Shown: positions 26,048 to 35,048 of the stretch, piece after piece
How positions within the stretch are numbered: the first letter of the stretch is position 1
Layout of the letters: the number at the start of each line of letters is the position of its first letter
Assembly: GCF_004212215.1 (NCBI RefSeq)
Contig: NZ_QVFV01000001.1
Location: 816,814 to 880,813, forward strand
Reading direction: 5' to 3'
Length of the DNA: 64,000 nucleotides
DNA from: Leptolyngbya iicbica LK
Lineage (GTDB): Bacteria > Cyanobacteriota > Cyanobacteriia > Phormidesmidales > Phormidesmidaceae
Program-made: the position numbers and the translations under genes
Notes under the pieces: model-generated
Told to the model about the DNA's origin: nothing
Seen by the model: the letters and a program-made list of their open reading frames with translations, nothing else
Database searches by the model: none

Positions 26048-27982
26048 CTACGGTCGCGAAGCGGGCAAAGGCTCACCAAATGGCAACGGGCCACTCCCCC
26101 GGGGAATCGGTGGGGGTGGGGGAATAGACGGCTGTTCCCGATTGGACAGGGCGTTCGTGGCCGTTTCAGACTCCGCTTCGTCATCAGTCAAAAATGGCGG
26201 GGCTGCGATCGCGGCTGTCGTGACCCGTTCCGAACGAGGGGCCACGTTAGGAACCTGCGTCGGCACACCAGCTTCGGTCGGCGGTCTGACCTCATTCGGG
26301 GCGATCGCGCGATTCCCCGGTTCACGCCAATGATCGGGCGGTGACGGCAGGGTCGGAATCTCTAGCGAGTTGGCAGCTACCACATCGGGAGCCGCCTGAC
26401 GCGCTGTCTCCGCTCCAGGGGGCCGAATCGTCGCCTCCACGGGCAACGTGTCCGGGCGAGACGCCGTCGTCGTTGGTGGCCGCATGGTAGATTCCGCTGG
26501 CAAACTCTCCGGGCGATTAGCCGCTGCAACAGGGGGTCGCATGGTGGATTCCACTGGCAGCGTGTCCGGACGAGCCGCTGCCGTTGTTGTCGGTGGCCGA
26601 ATCGCGGATTCCGCTGGCAAACTCTCTGACGGACGATTAGTAGCAACCACTGGCGGCCGCACCGTCGATTCTGGGGGCAAAGTTGCGGCCACAGACGAGG
26701 ACTCACTAGGTCGATTTTGCGAACTCGGCGGCCGGATTTGTTCAGGGACCACGCCTGCCGCCGTCACTGAGGGGACAGGACTCGTAGGTGGAGGTGCCAC
26801 ACTTGGGCGACTAGTCGGCACATTAGCTGTCGACGACGGCGCAACCGGAGCACCCGCACGACTGGGAGGACGCACTTGATTCGGGGCGCTGGCCGTGGTG
26901 GATGGCAACGGTTGATTAGGAGGCGGAGCGGCACTGGGGGAGGCAGCGGGCACCGTCGCTAAGGGCGGCACTGCGACCGCTGGCGCTGGCGTCCTATCAG
27001 CCTCGGCCAAAGACGGCACAGAAACCGTCGAGGATGCCCCAGCCATAAAGGGATCAAGGGGCAGTTCTGCCGGTGGCTGGTCGCTCAGATTGTCACTGAT
27101 GGCCCCTGATAATACTGCGGCATCGGTGCTCACCGACGAGAGCGGATCCGGCCCTGTCGGCAAAGATCGCACCGCGCCGGTCGTCGCCGACGTGGCAATA
27201 TCTGGCAAGGAGGCAGGCGCGGGCAAGGGCGCAGCGACCGGGTCGCTAACCGACGAGGCCGGCGGCTCTACGGCAATCGTCACAGCCGGGGCATCTGCAG
27301 CCGAGACTTCATCCTCTGCTGCCGCGACATCATCCGCCGTGGCCATCGCTTCCACTGGCTCCGAGGGGGTCATCTCGGAGGACTCATCAGCAATAGTCGA
27401 CGCTGGGGGATCAGCGATCGCCGCCCTTGGAGCGGCCACGCTAGCGGCTGGAGCAGAAGACTCAGGCGCTGCCACCTCAGGCGTATCGGCAGCAGCTGGA
27501 CGGGAAGGCACAGGAGCGGTTGCGATTGGGACTGTGGGCGCATCTTGCAACAGCGGTTGTAGCACCCACTCGGTTTGGCCGTTGCCCAGATCGGTTGCCA
27601 TCAATTCTGCATGGCGTGGATCTAGCCGGGTATTGGGCGCAAGTTCAAGGACGAGGCGCGAGCCCCCGGCTACCTCAGTCAACCGAATGCTGCTCACCGC
27701 CCCACTGTATTGTTCAGCCGCCGTCACAGTTCCCAAGGTCGTGTTGGGAATCTCCAAAATGATGCGGGCCGGTTCTGCCAGCAAGAAGAAATCCGGCGTA
27801 ATGCCACTCGGCAGCGTCAGGCTCACCGCTTGGCTCGCTGGGTCAAACATCCAATCATTGAGCACCACCGCCCTTGCCGGGGCGATGATTGCAGCTGGAC
27901 TCATCATTCCCGCGATCGCAGCCGCGGATAAGGTCCAGGCACCAAACCTAGATTTAGGATTTTGTCGGTTCCGGGGTGGCAT
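26048..27982 (-). CDS. AMIN-domain secreted protein with proline-rich tandem repeats
   Basis: From the ATG at 27982 an N-terminal signal segment (AWTLSAAAIAGMMSPAAIIAPARA) precedes an AMIN domain at about residues 38-140 (VVLNDWMFDPASQAVSLTLPSG, AEPARIILEIPNTTLG, AVSSIRLTEVAGGSRLVLEL). AMIN domains bind peptidoglycan or place proteins at the septum or secretin in the periplasm. The remaining 500 residues are low-complexity P, A, S and T with tandem peptides of the form RPxxLPxESTxRPP (about residues 440-540). No amidase or secretin domain is attached, so it may be a periplasmic scaffold. The frame continues to 28042, but 27982 gives a proper signal peptide. Confidence 0.8.
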   Translation of the reverse strand: MPPRNRQNPKSRFGAWTLSAAAIAGMMSPAAIIAPARAVVLNDWMFDPASQAVSLTLPSGITPDFFLLAEPARIILEIPNTTLGTVTAAEQYSGAVSSIRLTEVAGGSRLVLELAPNTRLDPRHAELMATDLGNGQTEWVLQPLLQDAPTVPIATAPVPSRPAAADTPEVAAPESSAPAASVAAPRAAIADPPASTIADESSEMTPSEPVEAMATADDVAAAEDEVSAADAPAVTIAVEPPASSVSDPVAAPLPAPASLPDIATSATTGAVRSLPTGPDPLSSVSTDAAVLSGAISDNLSDQPPAELPLDPFMAGASSTVSVPSLAEADRTPAPAVAVPPLATVPAASPSAAPPPNQPLPSTTASAPNQVRPPSRAGAPVAPSSTANVPTSRPSVAPPPTSPVPSVTAAGVVPEQIRPPSSQNRPSESSSVAATLPPESTVRPPVVATNRPSESLPAESAIRPPTTTAAARPDTLPVESTMRPPVAAANRPESLPAESTMRPPTTTASRPDTLPVEATIRPPGAETARQAAPDVVAANSLEIPTLPSPPDHWREPGNRAIAPNEVRPPTEAGVPTQVPNVAPRSERVTTAAIAAPPFLTDDEAESETATNALSNREQPSIPPPPPIPRGSGPLPFGEPLPASRP

Positions 27983-28263
27983 GCGTATTTCCCCACAGTT
28001 TCCCTTTCCACACAAGGATAGGCGCATTTTCCACAAATGCAACCCTAATTTGACATCACGCTAGATATAGTTGTCACGGCGAAAAATTAGGGTTGCCGAA
28101 ATCGACGGGGCGACCACGCATCGCCCCGTCTAACACAGATCACCAGTTAGTGCTATCGAGCGGTGACGCTCTAGCCCTCACAAAAGTTCCGGCCTGCTCC
28201 GCCGCCGCGAAGGGATTAGGTAAGCGTCGAGACGGTGCGCGCCATTGGTTGCAGCTTCACACC

Positions 28264-28701
28264 TTATTCCGGCAGCACCGTATCAATGAAATTTTGCCAG
28301 GTTTCATTCGGCTGCCAAATCTTCGCCAAATCAGCCGCAGCGGTATCCCGAGGCACCCCTCGCAGACAACGATACAGATACACAAAAGTGGAAACCCGCA
28401 TGTTCATCGCACAGTGAACAAATACCTTTTGCTCAGCATGTTGAGCCATCACCGTGGCAAATTGCTGAAAATCTCTCAAGGTTGGATATTCCCATTCCAC
28501 CGGAATCGGATAGTAGGTCATGCCCTGCGCTTCGACAACGGCGCACTCATCGGGCAAGGCATTGGTCGAGGTGGGCAGCGCCAAATTGATCACGACGGCA
28601 AAGTCAGCCTGAGCGATCGCAGCAAACTGTTCGGCTGTCGGTTGCCCAGCGGTTGCCAAGCGTTCAGAAATGGGCAAATAGTTGTAAATATCTGTCAGCA
28701 T
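28264..28701 (-). CDS. Protein tyrosine phosphatase-like protein (DUF442-type) with shortened P-loop
   Basis: The start IYNYLPISERLATAGQPTAEQF...VINLALP matches the small cyanobacterial phosphatase-like family related to the beta-lactamase-hydrolase-associated DUF442. The active-site loop reads VHCAMNMRVS: the cysteine and arginine are separated by four residues instead of the canonical five. Whether this still binds phosphate is unknown, although related proteins show the same spacing as I remember them. It is 8 bases downstream of the MOSC gene on the same strand, so the two are very probably cotranscribed. Confidence 0.8.
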   Translation of the reverse strand: MLTDIYNYLPISERLATAGQPTAEQFAAIAQADFAVVINLALPTSTNALPDECAVVEAQGMTYYPIPVEWEYPTLRDFQQFATVMAQHAEQKVFVHCAMNMRVSTFVYLYRCLRGVPRDTAAADLAKIWQPNETWQNFIDTVLPE

Positions 28702-28709
28702 CGGTAGCG

Positions 28710-29510
28710 CTATTCCAAAATCGTAACTGAGTCCCCCACTGTTAACGGTTGTAACACTGAATTTGGGGCCACACGGGTGTTGACGGCGAGGCGATAAAAA
28801 TGGTTGAACCGCGATCGCGCGACCGCTGGCGGTAACGTAGCGGCCCGGTGCTCACTAAAGAGTTTCTGAAAGTGCTGGGTGCGATCGCCGGTTTGCGAAT
28901 CGCGGGTAGGGACAATACAGCGCTGACAGGGATTGATCCCCCAAAACGTCACCGCACCAATCTGAAAGGGCATGGGCGCTCCCGACTCCGAAAACAGCCG
29001 ATCCTCCCAAAAAGCCGGGACACCATCAATCTCCAGGTTGGAACGAAAGCGCCGCCGCGTTTCTGCCAAACTCAGGCCATACCAATCCGCCACTGTTTGC
29101 AGCGTCGCCGTACTGATCACCGTCGGCCCCGGCGAATCGGTGTCATCCGGAAAGCCCATCTCCCCGTTATGTTGCAGAGTCACAGGCTGCCCAAAATAAT
29201 TGCTGCCCCACTGTTCAAAGTCCGCAGTTGGCGATGTCAGATGAAAGGTCGTAGCTGACGTCGGCTCATTCAACCAAACAGTAATCTGGCTCAGATCGTC
29301 AGAAAAGCGCGATCGCACTCGATGCATACTGGCAAAGCGTTTGCCGTTGACAAACTTCCCTGAAGCATCCACCAGAGCATAGGCGCGATCGCCCTGCAAC
29401 GCTCCACTCGCAAGAACCGCGATCGTCTCCACCGCCACGCCATCAAACGACTTGATTGGATAAATATCAATGCGAGCGAGATAGGGAGCCACGGCAGTCG
29501 TTCCTAGCAA
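28710..29510 (-). CDS. MOSC-domain protein with N-terminal beta-barrel
   Basis: The N-terminal beta-barrel (LARIDIYPIKSFDGVAVETIAVL...LQGDRAYALVD) and C-terminal MOSC domain are both present. The conserved cysteine lies in GINPCQRCIVPTRD near residue 190, the position used for sulfur or molybdenum-cofactor chemistry in MOCOS and mARC-type enzymes. In bacteria such 270-residue proteins can act as molybdenum-dependent reductases (YcbX-like) without a ferredoxin domain. It is the first gene of a two-gene unit with the phosphatase-like protein. Confidence 0.87.
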   Translation of the reverse strand: MLGTTAVAPYLARIDIYPIKSFDGVAVETIAVLASGALQGDRAYALVDASGKFVNGKRFASMHRVRSRFSDDLSQITVWLNEPTSATTFHLTSPTADFEQWGSNYFGQPVTLQHNGEMGFPDDTDSPGPTVISTATLQTVADWYGLSLAETRRRFRSNLEIDGVPAFWEDRLFSESGAPMPFQIGAVTFWGINPCQRCIVPTRDSQTGDRTQHFQKLFSEHRAATLPPAVARSRFNHFYRLAVNTRVAPNSVLQPLTVGDSVTILE

Positions 29511-29614
29511 TGAACATCAGCGATCGAATTCATCTAGACAGCACACAGATTTACTCTGCGGGCAATCTCAAACATTCAGCCCTGATCCCGGTCGATGCCA
29601 ACGCCAATGAGAAC

Positions 29615-31396
29615 TCAATTCACCTCGGCCTTCACTGCCCCTAACGCGCCGGAATAGACCAGTCCCCGACGAGTATCCAGAGTCAGAATAGTGCCATCGC
29701 GAATCGTATCGGTTGCCCCCTGCACTCCGACAATCACCGGAATGCCCAAACGCAAACCCAGCACTGCCGCGTGACCTGTGGGGTTGCTATCTTCTGTAAC
29801 AATGCCCCCCGCCTGCCGAATCGCTTCCACAAAGTCAGCACTCGTGCTACGCACCACCAAAATTTCTCCCGGATTGAAATCCTTCACGTCGAGCCCCGAG
29901 TGGGCTACCCGTGCCCGCCCACTCACCGACCCTTCACCAATGCCGACGCCGTTGCCCAGTACTGCCGTGACAATATCCACCTTGATCAGGTCAGTCGAGC
30001 CTGAGACGCCCTGCAAGGTTCCCGCCGTCATCACGACGAGATCCCCTTCCCGCAAAAAGCCTTTTTCCTGGGCCACATTCATCGCCGCCTGAAAGGTTTG
30101 GCTCGCCGAAGGCAAATCCAGCACAATCAAAGGCCGAACGCCCCACACCAACTGCAATTGGCGAGACACATCCACATGGGGCGTCACCGCTAAAATCGGT
30201 GTCTTGGGCCGAAACTTTGACACGTTACGCGCCGTGGCCCCCGACTTAGTCAACGTCATAATCGCCGATGAATTGAGCTGCGACGAAATGCGTGCCACTG
30301 CCTGACTAATGGCATTAGGAATCGATCGCGGCGAGCCCACCATCTCATGGGCTTCGTGACCAAATGTTTCCTGCTCCGTACGCAGCGCCACCTGCGCCAT
30401 CGTCTTCACCGCTTCTACAGGATATTTGCCCACTGCGGTCTCATTCGAGAGCATCACCGCGTCAGTACCATCCAAAATGGCATTGGCAATATCTGACACC
30501 TCGGCCCGCGTGGGTCTAGGATTGTTGACCATGCTGTCCAGCATTTGAGTCGCCGTAATCACGGGAATGCCCAGACGATTGGCCGTGCTAATCAGACGCT
30601 TCTGCAAAATGGGGACGTCCTCTGGCGGCAGTTCTACTCCTAAGTCGCCCCGCGCCACCATCACCCCATCCGACAGGGACAAAATGGCATCCATTTGCTC
30701 GATCGCTTCATGCTTCTCAATCTTGACGATAACGGGCACCCGCTTACCCGCATTCGCAATCAGCTCCTTAATCTCCAAGACATCTTGAGGATTGCGCACA
30801 AAACTCAGCGCGACCCAGTCCACCCCTTGATCCAGACCAAAGACGAGATCCTTCTTATCTTTTTCGGTCAGCGCTTTGATGGATAAATAAACGCCCGGGA
30901 AGTTCACCCCTTTGTTGTTTGACAAGACGCCGCCAACCACTACTCGGCAGTGCAAATCGCCTTTTTCCGGCTCCACCGACTCCACGACCATCTCAACTTT
31001 GCCGTCGTCCAACAAAATCGTCGCCCCATTGGGCACTTCTCGAGCCAGCGGTTCATAAGTCACAGAACTAATGCGGGCACTCCCGGGGACGGCCCGACTC
31101 GTCAGGGTAAATTCATCCCCTTTGCTGAGATGAATCGAGCCATCTTCAAAGCGGCCCAGACGAATCTTGGGGCCTTGCAAATCTTGCAAAATGCCGACCG
31201 GTTGGTTGAGCTCAAAGGAAACCTGGCGGATCAGCTTCACGCTGCGCTGGTGATCTTCGTGGGTGCCGTGGGAAAAGTTGAGTCGTAACGTCGTGGCGCC
31301 AGCTTCGATCAGCGATCGCAAGACTTCGGGCTTTTGAGTCGCGGGTCCGATAGTCGCCACAATCTTAGTGCGTCGCAAAGCATTTCGAAGTTGCAT
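29615..31396 (-). CDS. pyk: Pyruvate kinase with C-terminal PEP-utilising (swivelling) domain
   Basis: The last step of glycolysis, phosphoenolpyruvate plus ADP to pyruvate plus ATP. The catalytic TIM barrel has TKIVATIGPAT at the start, LRLNFSHGTHEDH, the signature IVKIEKHEAIEQMDAIL with the active-site lysine, and DGVMVARGDLGVELP. The regulatory alpha/beta domain follows at about 350-475. An additional domain of about 495-593 contains VTEDSNPTGHAAVLGLRLGIPV, a PEP-utiliser mobile domain whose histidine corresponds to the phosphohistidine in PPDK and PEP synthase. The 593-residue length fits cyanobacterial and Bacillus-type enzymes with this extension. Confidence 0.96.
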   Translation of the reverse strand: MQLRNALRRTKIVATIGPATQKPEVLRSLIEAGATTLRLNFSHGTHEDHQRSVKLIRQVSFELNQPVGILQDLQGPKIRLGRFEDGSIHLSKGDEFTLTSRAVPGSARISSVTYEPLAREVPNGATILLDDGKVEMVVESVEPEKGDLHCRVVVGGVLSNNKGVNFPGVYLSIKALTEKDKKDLVFGLDQGVDWVALSFVRNPQDVLEIKELIANAGKRVPVIVKIEKHEAIEQMDAILSLSDGVMVARGDLGVELPPEDVPILQKRLISTANRLGIPVITATQMLDSMVNNPRPTRAEVSDIANAILDGTDAVMLSNETAVGKYPVEAVKTMAQVALRTEQETFGHEAHEMVGSPRSIPNAISQAVARISSQLNSSAIMTLTKSGATARNVSKFRPKTPILAVTPHVDVSRQLQLVWGVRPLIVLDLPSASQTFQAAMNVAQEKGFLREGDLVVMTAGTLQGVSGSTDLIKVDIVTAVLGNGVGIGEGSVSGRARVAHSGLDVKDFNPGEILVVRSTSADFVEAIRQAGGIVTEDSNPTGHAAVLGLRLGIPVIVGVQGATDTIRDGTILTLDTRRGLVYSGALGAVKAEVN

Positions 31397-31967
31397 AGCC
31401 GTTCTACGAAAAGGGATGAAGGGAAATTACAAACTGAAGAGCGCTGTAAAAATCTAATGGCTTAGCAGCATCTCTACATATAAGACTACGGGATAGTAGC
31501 ACGTTAACTCCGCTTACTGGTGTCAACGATTGGCAATCACGACTGCCCCAACCACTGTTCAGCCTCGGCATAACAGTCAGTCAGTCTAGGTTCTCAACAA
31601 GGCTCGTGCAGCCAGAGCACAAGGCCGACTCGCCCGGCCCATTACCCAGATCATCACTCAACGTTCAGCCAGCATTCCAGTTTCGCCATTCATTCGCCGT
31701 TCATGATGGCAACCTGCCTCCAGGGGAAAAGCGGTCCGCCAGGGTCTTAGTCACAGTCGCTCTGGCAGCCCTGACTTCGCCATCGGCCCTGACCACTCCG
31801 ACGCGAGCGGCGCCCCCTAACCTTAAGCCCCTGGGCGAAGCGCCTTGAGCAGATTAATAAATCGCTCTCCAGACGATTGACATGACTAAATGAGACGATG
31901 TCACAAAACTTTATTGTTGCTCCTAAGTGCCGTATACTACCGAAGTTAGATTAAAGGAGCTTTGCGT
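31397..31967. other. Intergenic region between divergent pyk and crtR
   Basis: About 570 bases carrying both promoters. A TATACT at 31933-31938 is a good -10 candidate for crtR, and a TATATG-like element lies about 90 bases before pyk on the minus strand. A plus-strand frame at 31606-31848 (80 residues) has no recognisable features or ribosome binding site and was not called. No RNA gene was identified. Confidence 0.5.
31933..31938 (+). promoter_or_regulatory. Candidate -10 element for crtR
   Basis: TATACT lies 30 bases before the crtR ATG. The -35 position, about 17 bases upstream, reads TTTATT, a weak match. AAAGGAG lies about 10 bases before the start codon. Confidence 0.4.
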
Positions 31968-32894
31968 ATGTCGGTGGCCGGTCTGCCCCTGACAATTCCC
32001 AAAACCGTACCCTCTAGCTACCTCAAGGCAGACGGTGGTTTGAGTCCTAACCTCCTGATGTTGCTAGCCTCGGTGGCGCTCATTACGACATCAACACTAG
32101 GGTATTTCCTTTGGGGATGGTTCGGCTGGTGCGTGTTTTTGATGAATGTGTTGGCATTACACTTGGCGGGCACCGTCATCCATGATGCTTCACACAACGC
32201 CGCACATCGTAACCGGGCGGTCAATGCGGTATTGGGCCACGGCAGTGCATTAATTCTCGGGTTCTCCTTTCCCGTCTTTACCCGAGTGCATTTGCAGCAT
32301 CACGCCCACGTCAACGATCCTGAGAACGACCCCGATCACTTCGTTTCTACCGGGGGACCTCTATGGCTGATTGCTGCCCGCTTCTTCTATCACGAGATTT
32401 ATTTCTTTCAGCGTCGTCTCTGGCGTAAGTGGGAAATGCTGGAATGGTTCCTCGGTCGCTTAGCTGTGGGACTGCTGGTGTTTGCTGCCGTGCAGTTTGA
32501 CTTTCTGGGCTACATTTTCAACTATTGGTTTTCGCCAGCATTAGTCGTGGGCATTGCACTCGGGCTGTTTTTTGATTATTTGCCCCATCGCCCGTTTGAA
32601 GAGCGCGATCGCTGGAAAAATGCCCGCGTCTACCCCAGTGGCATTTTGAACCTGCTGATCATGGGCCAGAACTATCACTTAATTCATCACCTGTGGCCGT
32701 CGATTCCTTGGTATCGCTATAAGCCGACCTATGAAGTGATGAAGCCCCTGCTGGATGCCAAAGGATCGCCTCAATGCCTGGGCATTCTCAACGGCACGAA
32801 AGATCTGTTTGGCTTTCTGTATGACCTGGTGCTGGGCATCCGTTTCCATTCCCACAAGCCGACCCAAGAGTCTGACTCTGAAACGACTGGGTGA
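31968..32894 (+). CDS. crtR: Beta-carotene hydroxylase CrtR
   Basis: A membrane di-iron hydroxylase of the fatty-acid desaturase fold that hydroxylates beta-ionone rings to give zeaxanthin (and the myxoxanthophyll ring). The histidine clusters are seen as HDASHNAAH (near residue 69), HLQHHAHVNDPENDPDHF (near 107) and NYHLIHHLWPSIPW near residue 232. Two hydrophobic regions (about 30-65 and 155-195) cross the membrane. The ATG at 31968 with AAAGGAGC before it is clearly preferred over the TTG at 31962. It is monocistronic or followed at 82 bases by the DUF2301 gene. Confidence 0.95.
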   Translation: MSVAGLPLTIPKTVPSSYLKADGGLSPNLLMLLASVALITTSTLGYFLWGWFGWCVFLMNVLALHLAGTVIHDASHNAAHRNRAVNAVLGHGSALILGFSFPVFTRVHLQHHAHVNDPENDPDHFVSTGGPLWLIAARFFYHEIYFFQRRLWRKWEMLEWFLGRLAVGLLVFAAVQFDFLGYIFNYWFSPALVVGIALGLFFDYLPHRPFEERDRWKNARVYPSGILNLLIMGQNYHLIHHLWPSIPWYRYKPTYEVMKPLLDAKGSPQCLGILNGTKDLFGFLYDLVLGIRFHSHKPTQESDSETTG

Positions 32895-32976
32895 AAATTG
32901 GTCGGCGATCGCGAAGCCCAGTGAATGTGCCGTTAGGATAGAGAGCAGCAGTTCTGCCACCCAAAAGTAGCGGACT

Positions 32977-33681
32977 GTGACTGCTGAGTTGATGGCACTG
33001 CGCATGACGGCGAAGATTAAATCCCCTGCAGAACCTGCAGTTTACGAAGGGCAGTTTGGCCCCTTCACCATTGATGCGAGCGATCGCCAAGAAGTCATCC
33101 AATATCGCGCTGGCCTTGCGATCGCAGCGAGCAGCTTTGCCTTAGGCACGGCAGGTATTCTCTGGCGCGGCGATGTGGACTGGGTGGTGCAAGGTATTAG
33201 CGCACTCTACACCGTATTTTGGTTGGCCTTAGGCTATAGCCTGCTCAAAATTCATATCTACTTGCGGCCCTTGCATCGACTGCTGCAAGCGTTTTGGCTC
33301 ATTGGTGGAGTGGCATCGTTGGCGATCGCTCACTTTTCTCCAGAGCCGTTTGCTCAAACCGTGTTCGACTATCCCGCTACGATTTGGGGCATTGGCTTTA
33401 CCTTTGCCGCCCTGACCGGCATTTACTTTAAGGAAGCGTTCTGCTTTAACCGCATTGAGACCAAAGTGATGACGCCCCTCGTCCCGTTGTTACTGCTCGG
33501 GCACCTCTTCCAATTCCTATCACCAGAGTGGGAAGCGCTGCTATTAGCAATTTGGGCCGCTAACTTCGTGTTGTTTGCCTTGCGGAAATCAGTGCAACCT
33601 TGCCCCGATGATATTGGTGACAAAAGCGTCTTTGCTTATTTAGAACAGCAGCGCCAACAGCCGACCACCAGCGCTTCTTAG
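32977..33681 (+). CDS. DUF2301-family integral membrane protein
   Basis: A hydrophobic protein with six likely membrane segments, beginning YEGQFGPFTIDASDRQEVIQYRAGLAIAAS and containing FCFNRIETKVMTPLVPLLLLGH. This matches the uncharacterised DUF2301 family found in cyanobacteria and some proteobacteria; no function is known. Start is a GTG at 32977, with an in-frame ATG at 32992 as an alternative. A C-terminal cytoplasmic tail is rich in Q and S. It follows crtR on the same strand, but a functional link is not established. Confidence 0.85.
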   Translation: MTAELMALRMTAKIKSPAEPAVYEGQFGPFTIDASDRQEVIQYRAGLAIAASSFALGTAGILWRGDVDWVVQGISALYTVFWLALGYSLLKIHIYLRPLHRLLQAFWLIGGVASLAIAHFSPEPFAQTVFDYPATIWGIGFTFAALTGIYFKEAFCFNRIETKVMTPLVPLLLLGHLFQFLSPEWEALLLAIWAANFVLFALRKSVQPCPDDIGDKSVFAYLEQQRQQPTTSAS

Positions 33682-33818
33682 ATGGTACGACGTTGGGCAA
33701 AATGATGGTCTAATGCAGTGTGATTTTGTCCCCTCGCCTGTCGCGATCGCTTGATGCTCAGGGCTCCCATATCGGGCATCCTAACCGTAGGGTTGAGACC
33801 AACATCGGGAGCATCGTC

Positions 33819-34928
33819 TTGTCGCAGGAAAGCATATTGTGGTTTGCCTGGAGCCAGATTCCAGGGCTGGGGCCAATTTTGCAAAAACGCCTGGCACAGC
33901 ACTTCGGTTCTTTGACGGTCGCGTGGGAGACGACTCCAGACGAGCTCTTGGCCGTGGAAGGTATTGGCCTCAAGCTCGCGTGGGCGATCGCCGAACACCG
34001 CCCCCAAATTGCGCTGGAGTCTCTGCGTCCCCCGACCGACCACTTCATCACCCCGGCTGACGCCGCCTATCCCGAGTTGCTGTACGAAATTCCGGATCCG
34101 CCCCCGATCCTTTACTACCAGGGAGATTTGGCCTTATTAGCAGCCTGTCAGCACCGTCCGGGGGTGGGCATCGTCGGCACTCGCAGCCCCTCAGACTATG
34201 GCAAACGGTGGACTCGTCGCCTCACCAAAACCCTGTGCCGAGCTGGCTTTCTGGTGATCTCGGGGCTAGCAGACGGCATTGACCGCATCGCCCATGAAAG
34301 CTGCCTGGAAGCCCAGGGCGAAACCATTGCCGTTTTGGGCACGGGCGTTGATGTGGTTTATCCTTACCGCAATCGCGACCTTTATCGCGAGATCGGTACA
34401 TCAGGGCTGCTCCTGAGTGAATATCCCCCTGGTACACAACCCGAAAAAGTCCACTTTCCTCGTCGCAATCGCATCATTGCCGGGCTCAGTCGCGCCACCC
34501 TGGTCACGGAAGCGCCGCGCAAATCAGGCGCACTCATCACCGCTAAATTAGCCAACGATTATGGTCGTGATGTGTTTGCGCTCCCAGGCTCGCTGGATAA
34601 TGTGCGCGGTCACGGCTGTTTGGATATTCTCAGTCAAGGGGCGCAGATGATTTTACGCGAAGACACCTTAGTGCAAGCCCTGGGAGCCATTCCGGTTGAG
34701 CCGCCGATACCAACCCCTGCGCCCGCGCCTCCCCCTGATTTGTCACCGCTGTTGTCAGCCGTCTTCCAAGCTGTCACTCCCGAGTCGCGATCTCTGGATG
34801 CGATTGTTCAGCAGGTGCATGACCTGTCCACCGGCGATATTCTCAGTGCCCTGATGCAGTTAGAACTCATGGGGCTGATCAGCAGCATTCCTGGCACGCA
34901 ACAATATCAACTCAGTACGGAGTCATAA
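33819..34928 (+). CDS. dprA: DNA-processing protein DprA
   Basis: DprA loads RecA onto incoming single-stranded DNA during natural transformation. A helix-hairpin-helix/SAM-like N-terminus (IPGLGPILQKRLAQHFGS) precedes the Rossmann-like core with VGIVGTRSPSDYGKRW, ISGLADGIDRIAHESCLEAQGETIAVLGTGVDVVYP and a phosphate/ssDNA-binding FPRRNRIIAGLS. A C-terminal winged-helix domain (about residues 305-365) follows a proline-rich linker. The frame opens at a GTG at 33720, but a TTG at 33819 gives the normal N-terminus (M/LSQESILWFAWSQIPGLGP). It supports competence together with type IV pili such as those driven by the pilT gene in this window. Confidence 0.92.
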   Translation: MSQESILWFAWSQIPGLGPILQKRLAQHFGSLTVAWETTPDELLAVEGIGLKLAWAIAEHRPQIALESLRPPTDHFITPADAAYPELLYEIPDPPPILYYQGDLALLAACQHRPGVGIVGTRSPSDYGKRWTRRLTKTLCRAGFLVISGLADGIDRIAHESCLEAQGETIAVLGTGVDVVYPYRNRDLYREIGTSGLLLSEYPPGTQPEKVHFPRRNRIIAGLSRATLVTEAPRKSGALITAKLANDYGRDVFALPGSLDNVRGHGCLDILSQGAQMILREDTLVQALGAIPVEPPIPTPAPAPPPDLSPLLSAVFQAVTPESRSLDAIVQQVHDLSTGDILSALMQLELMGLISSIPGTQQYQLSTES

Positions 34929-35048
34929 GGCTCTAGGCCCGCTAAGTCCACAGTCCGTTACAAGTCGTCGCCCTGAGCGATCGCCTCCCTTACACTAGCG
35001 GACAAGCCTTGTCGCTGTTCAGCCCGTCCCCTTCTGCGTAATCAGAAC

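Noticed and set aside
27090-28064. Plus-strand frame of 324 codons opposite the AMIN protein
   Set aside because: It mirrors the low-complexity coding strand, has only S, T, A and G-rich sequence, no ribosome binding site and no recognisable fold. The minus-strand gene has a signal peptide and AMIN domain.
31606-31848. Possible 80-residue gene between pyk and crtR
   Set aside because: No Shine-Dalgarno sequence, no conserved features, and composition like noncoding DNA.
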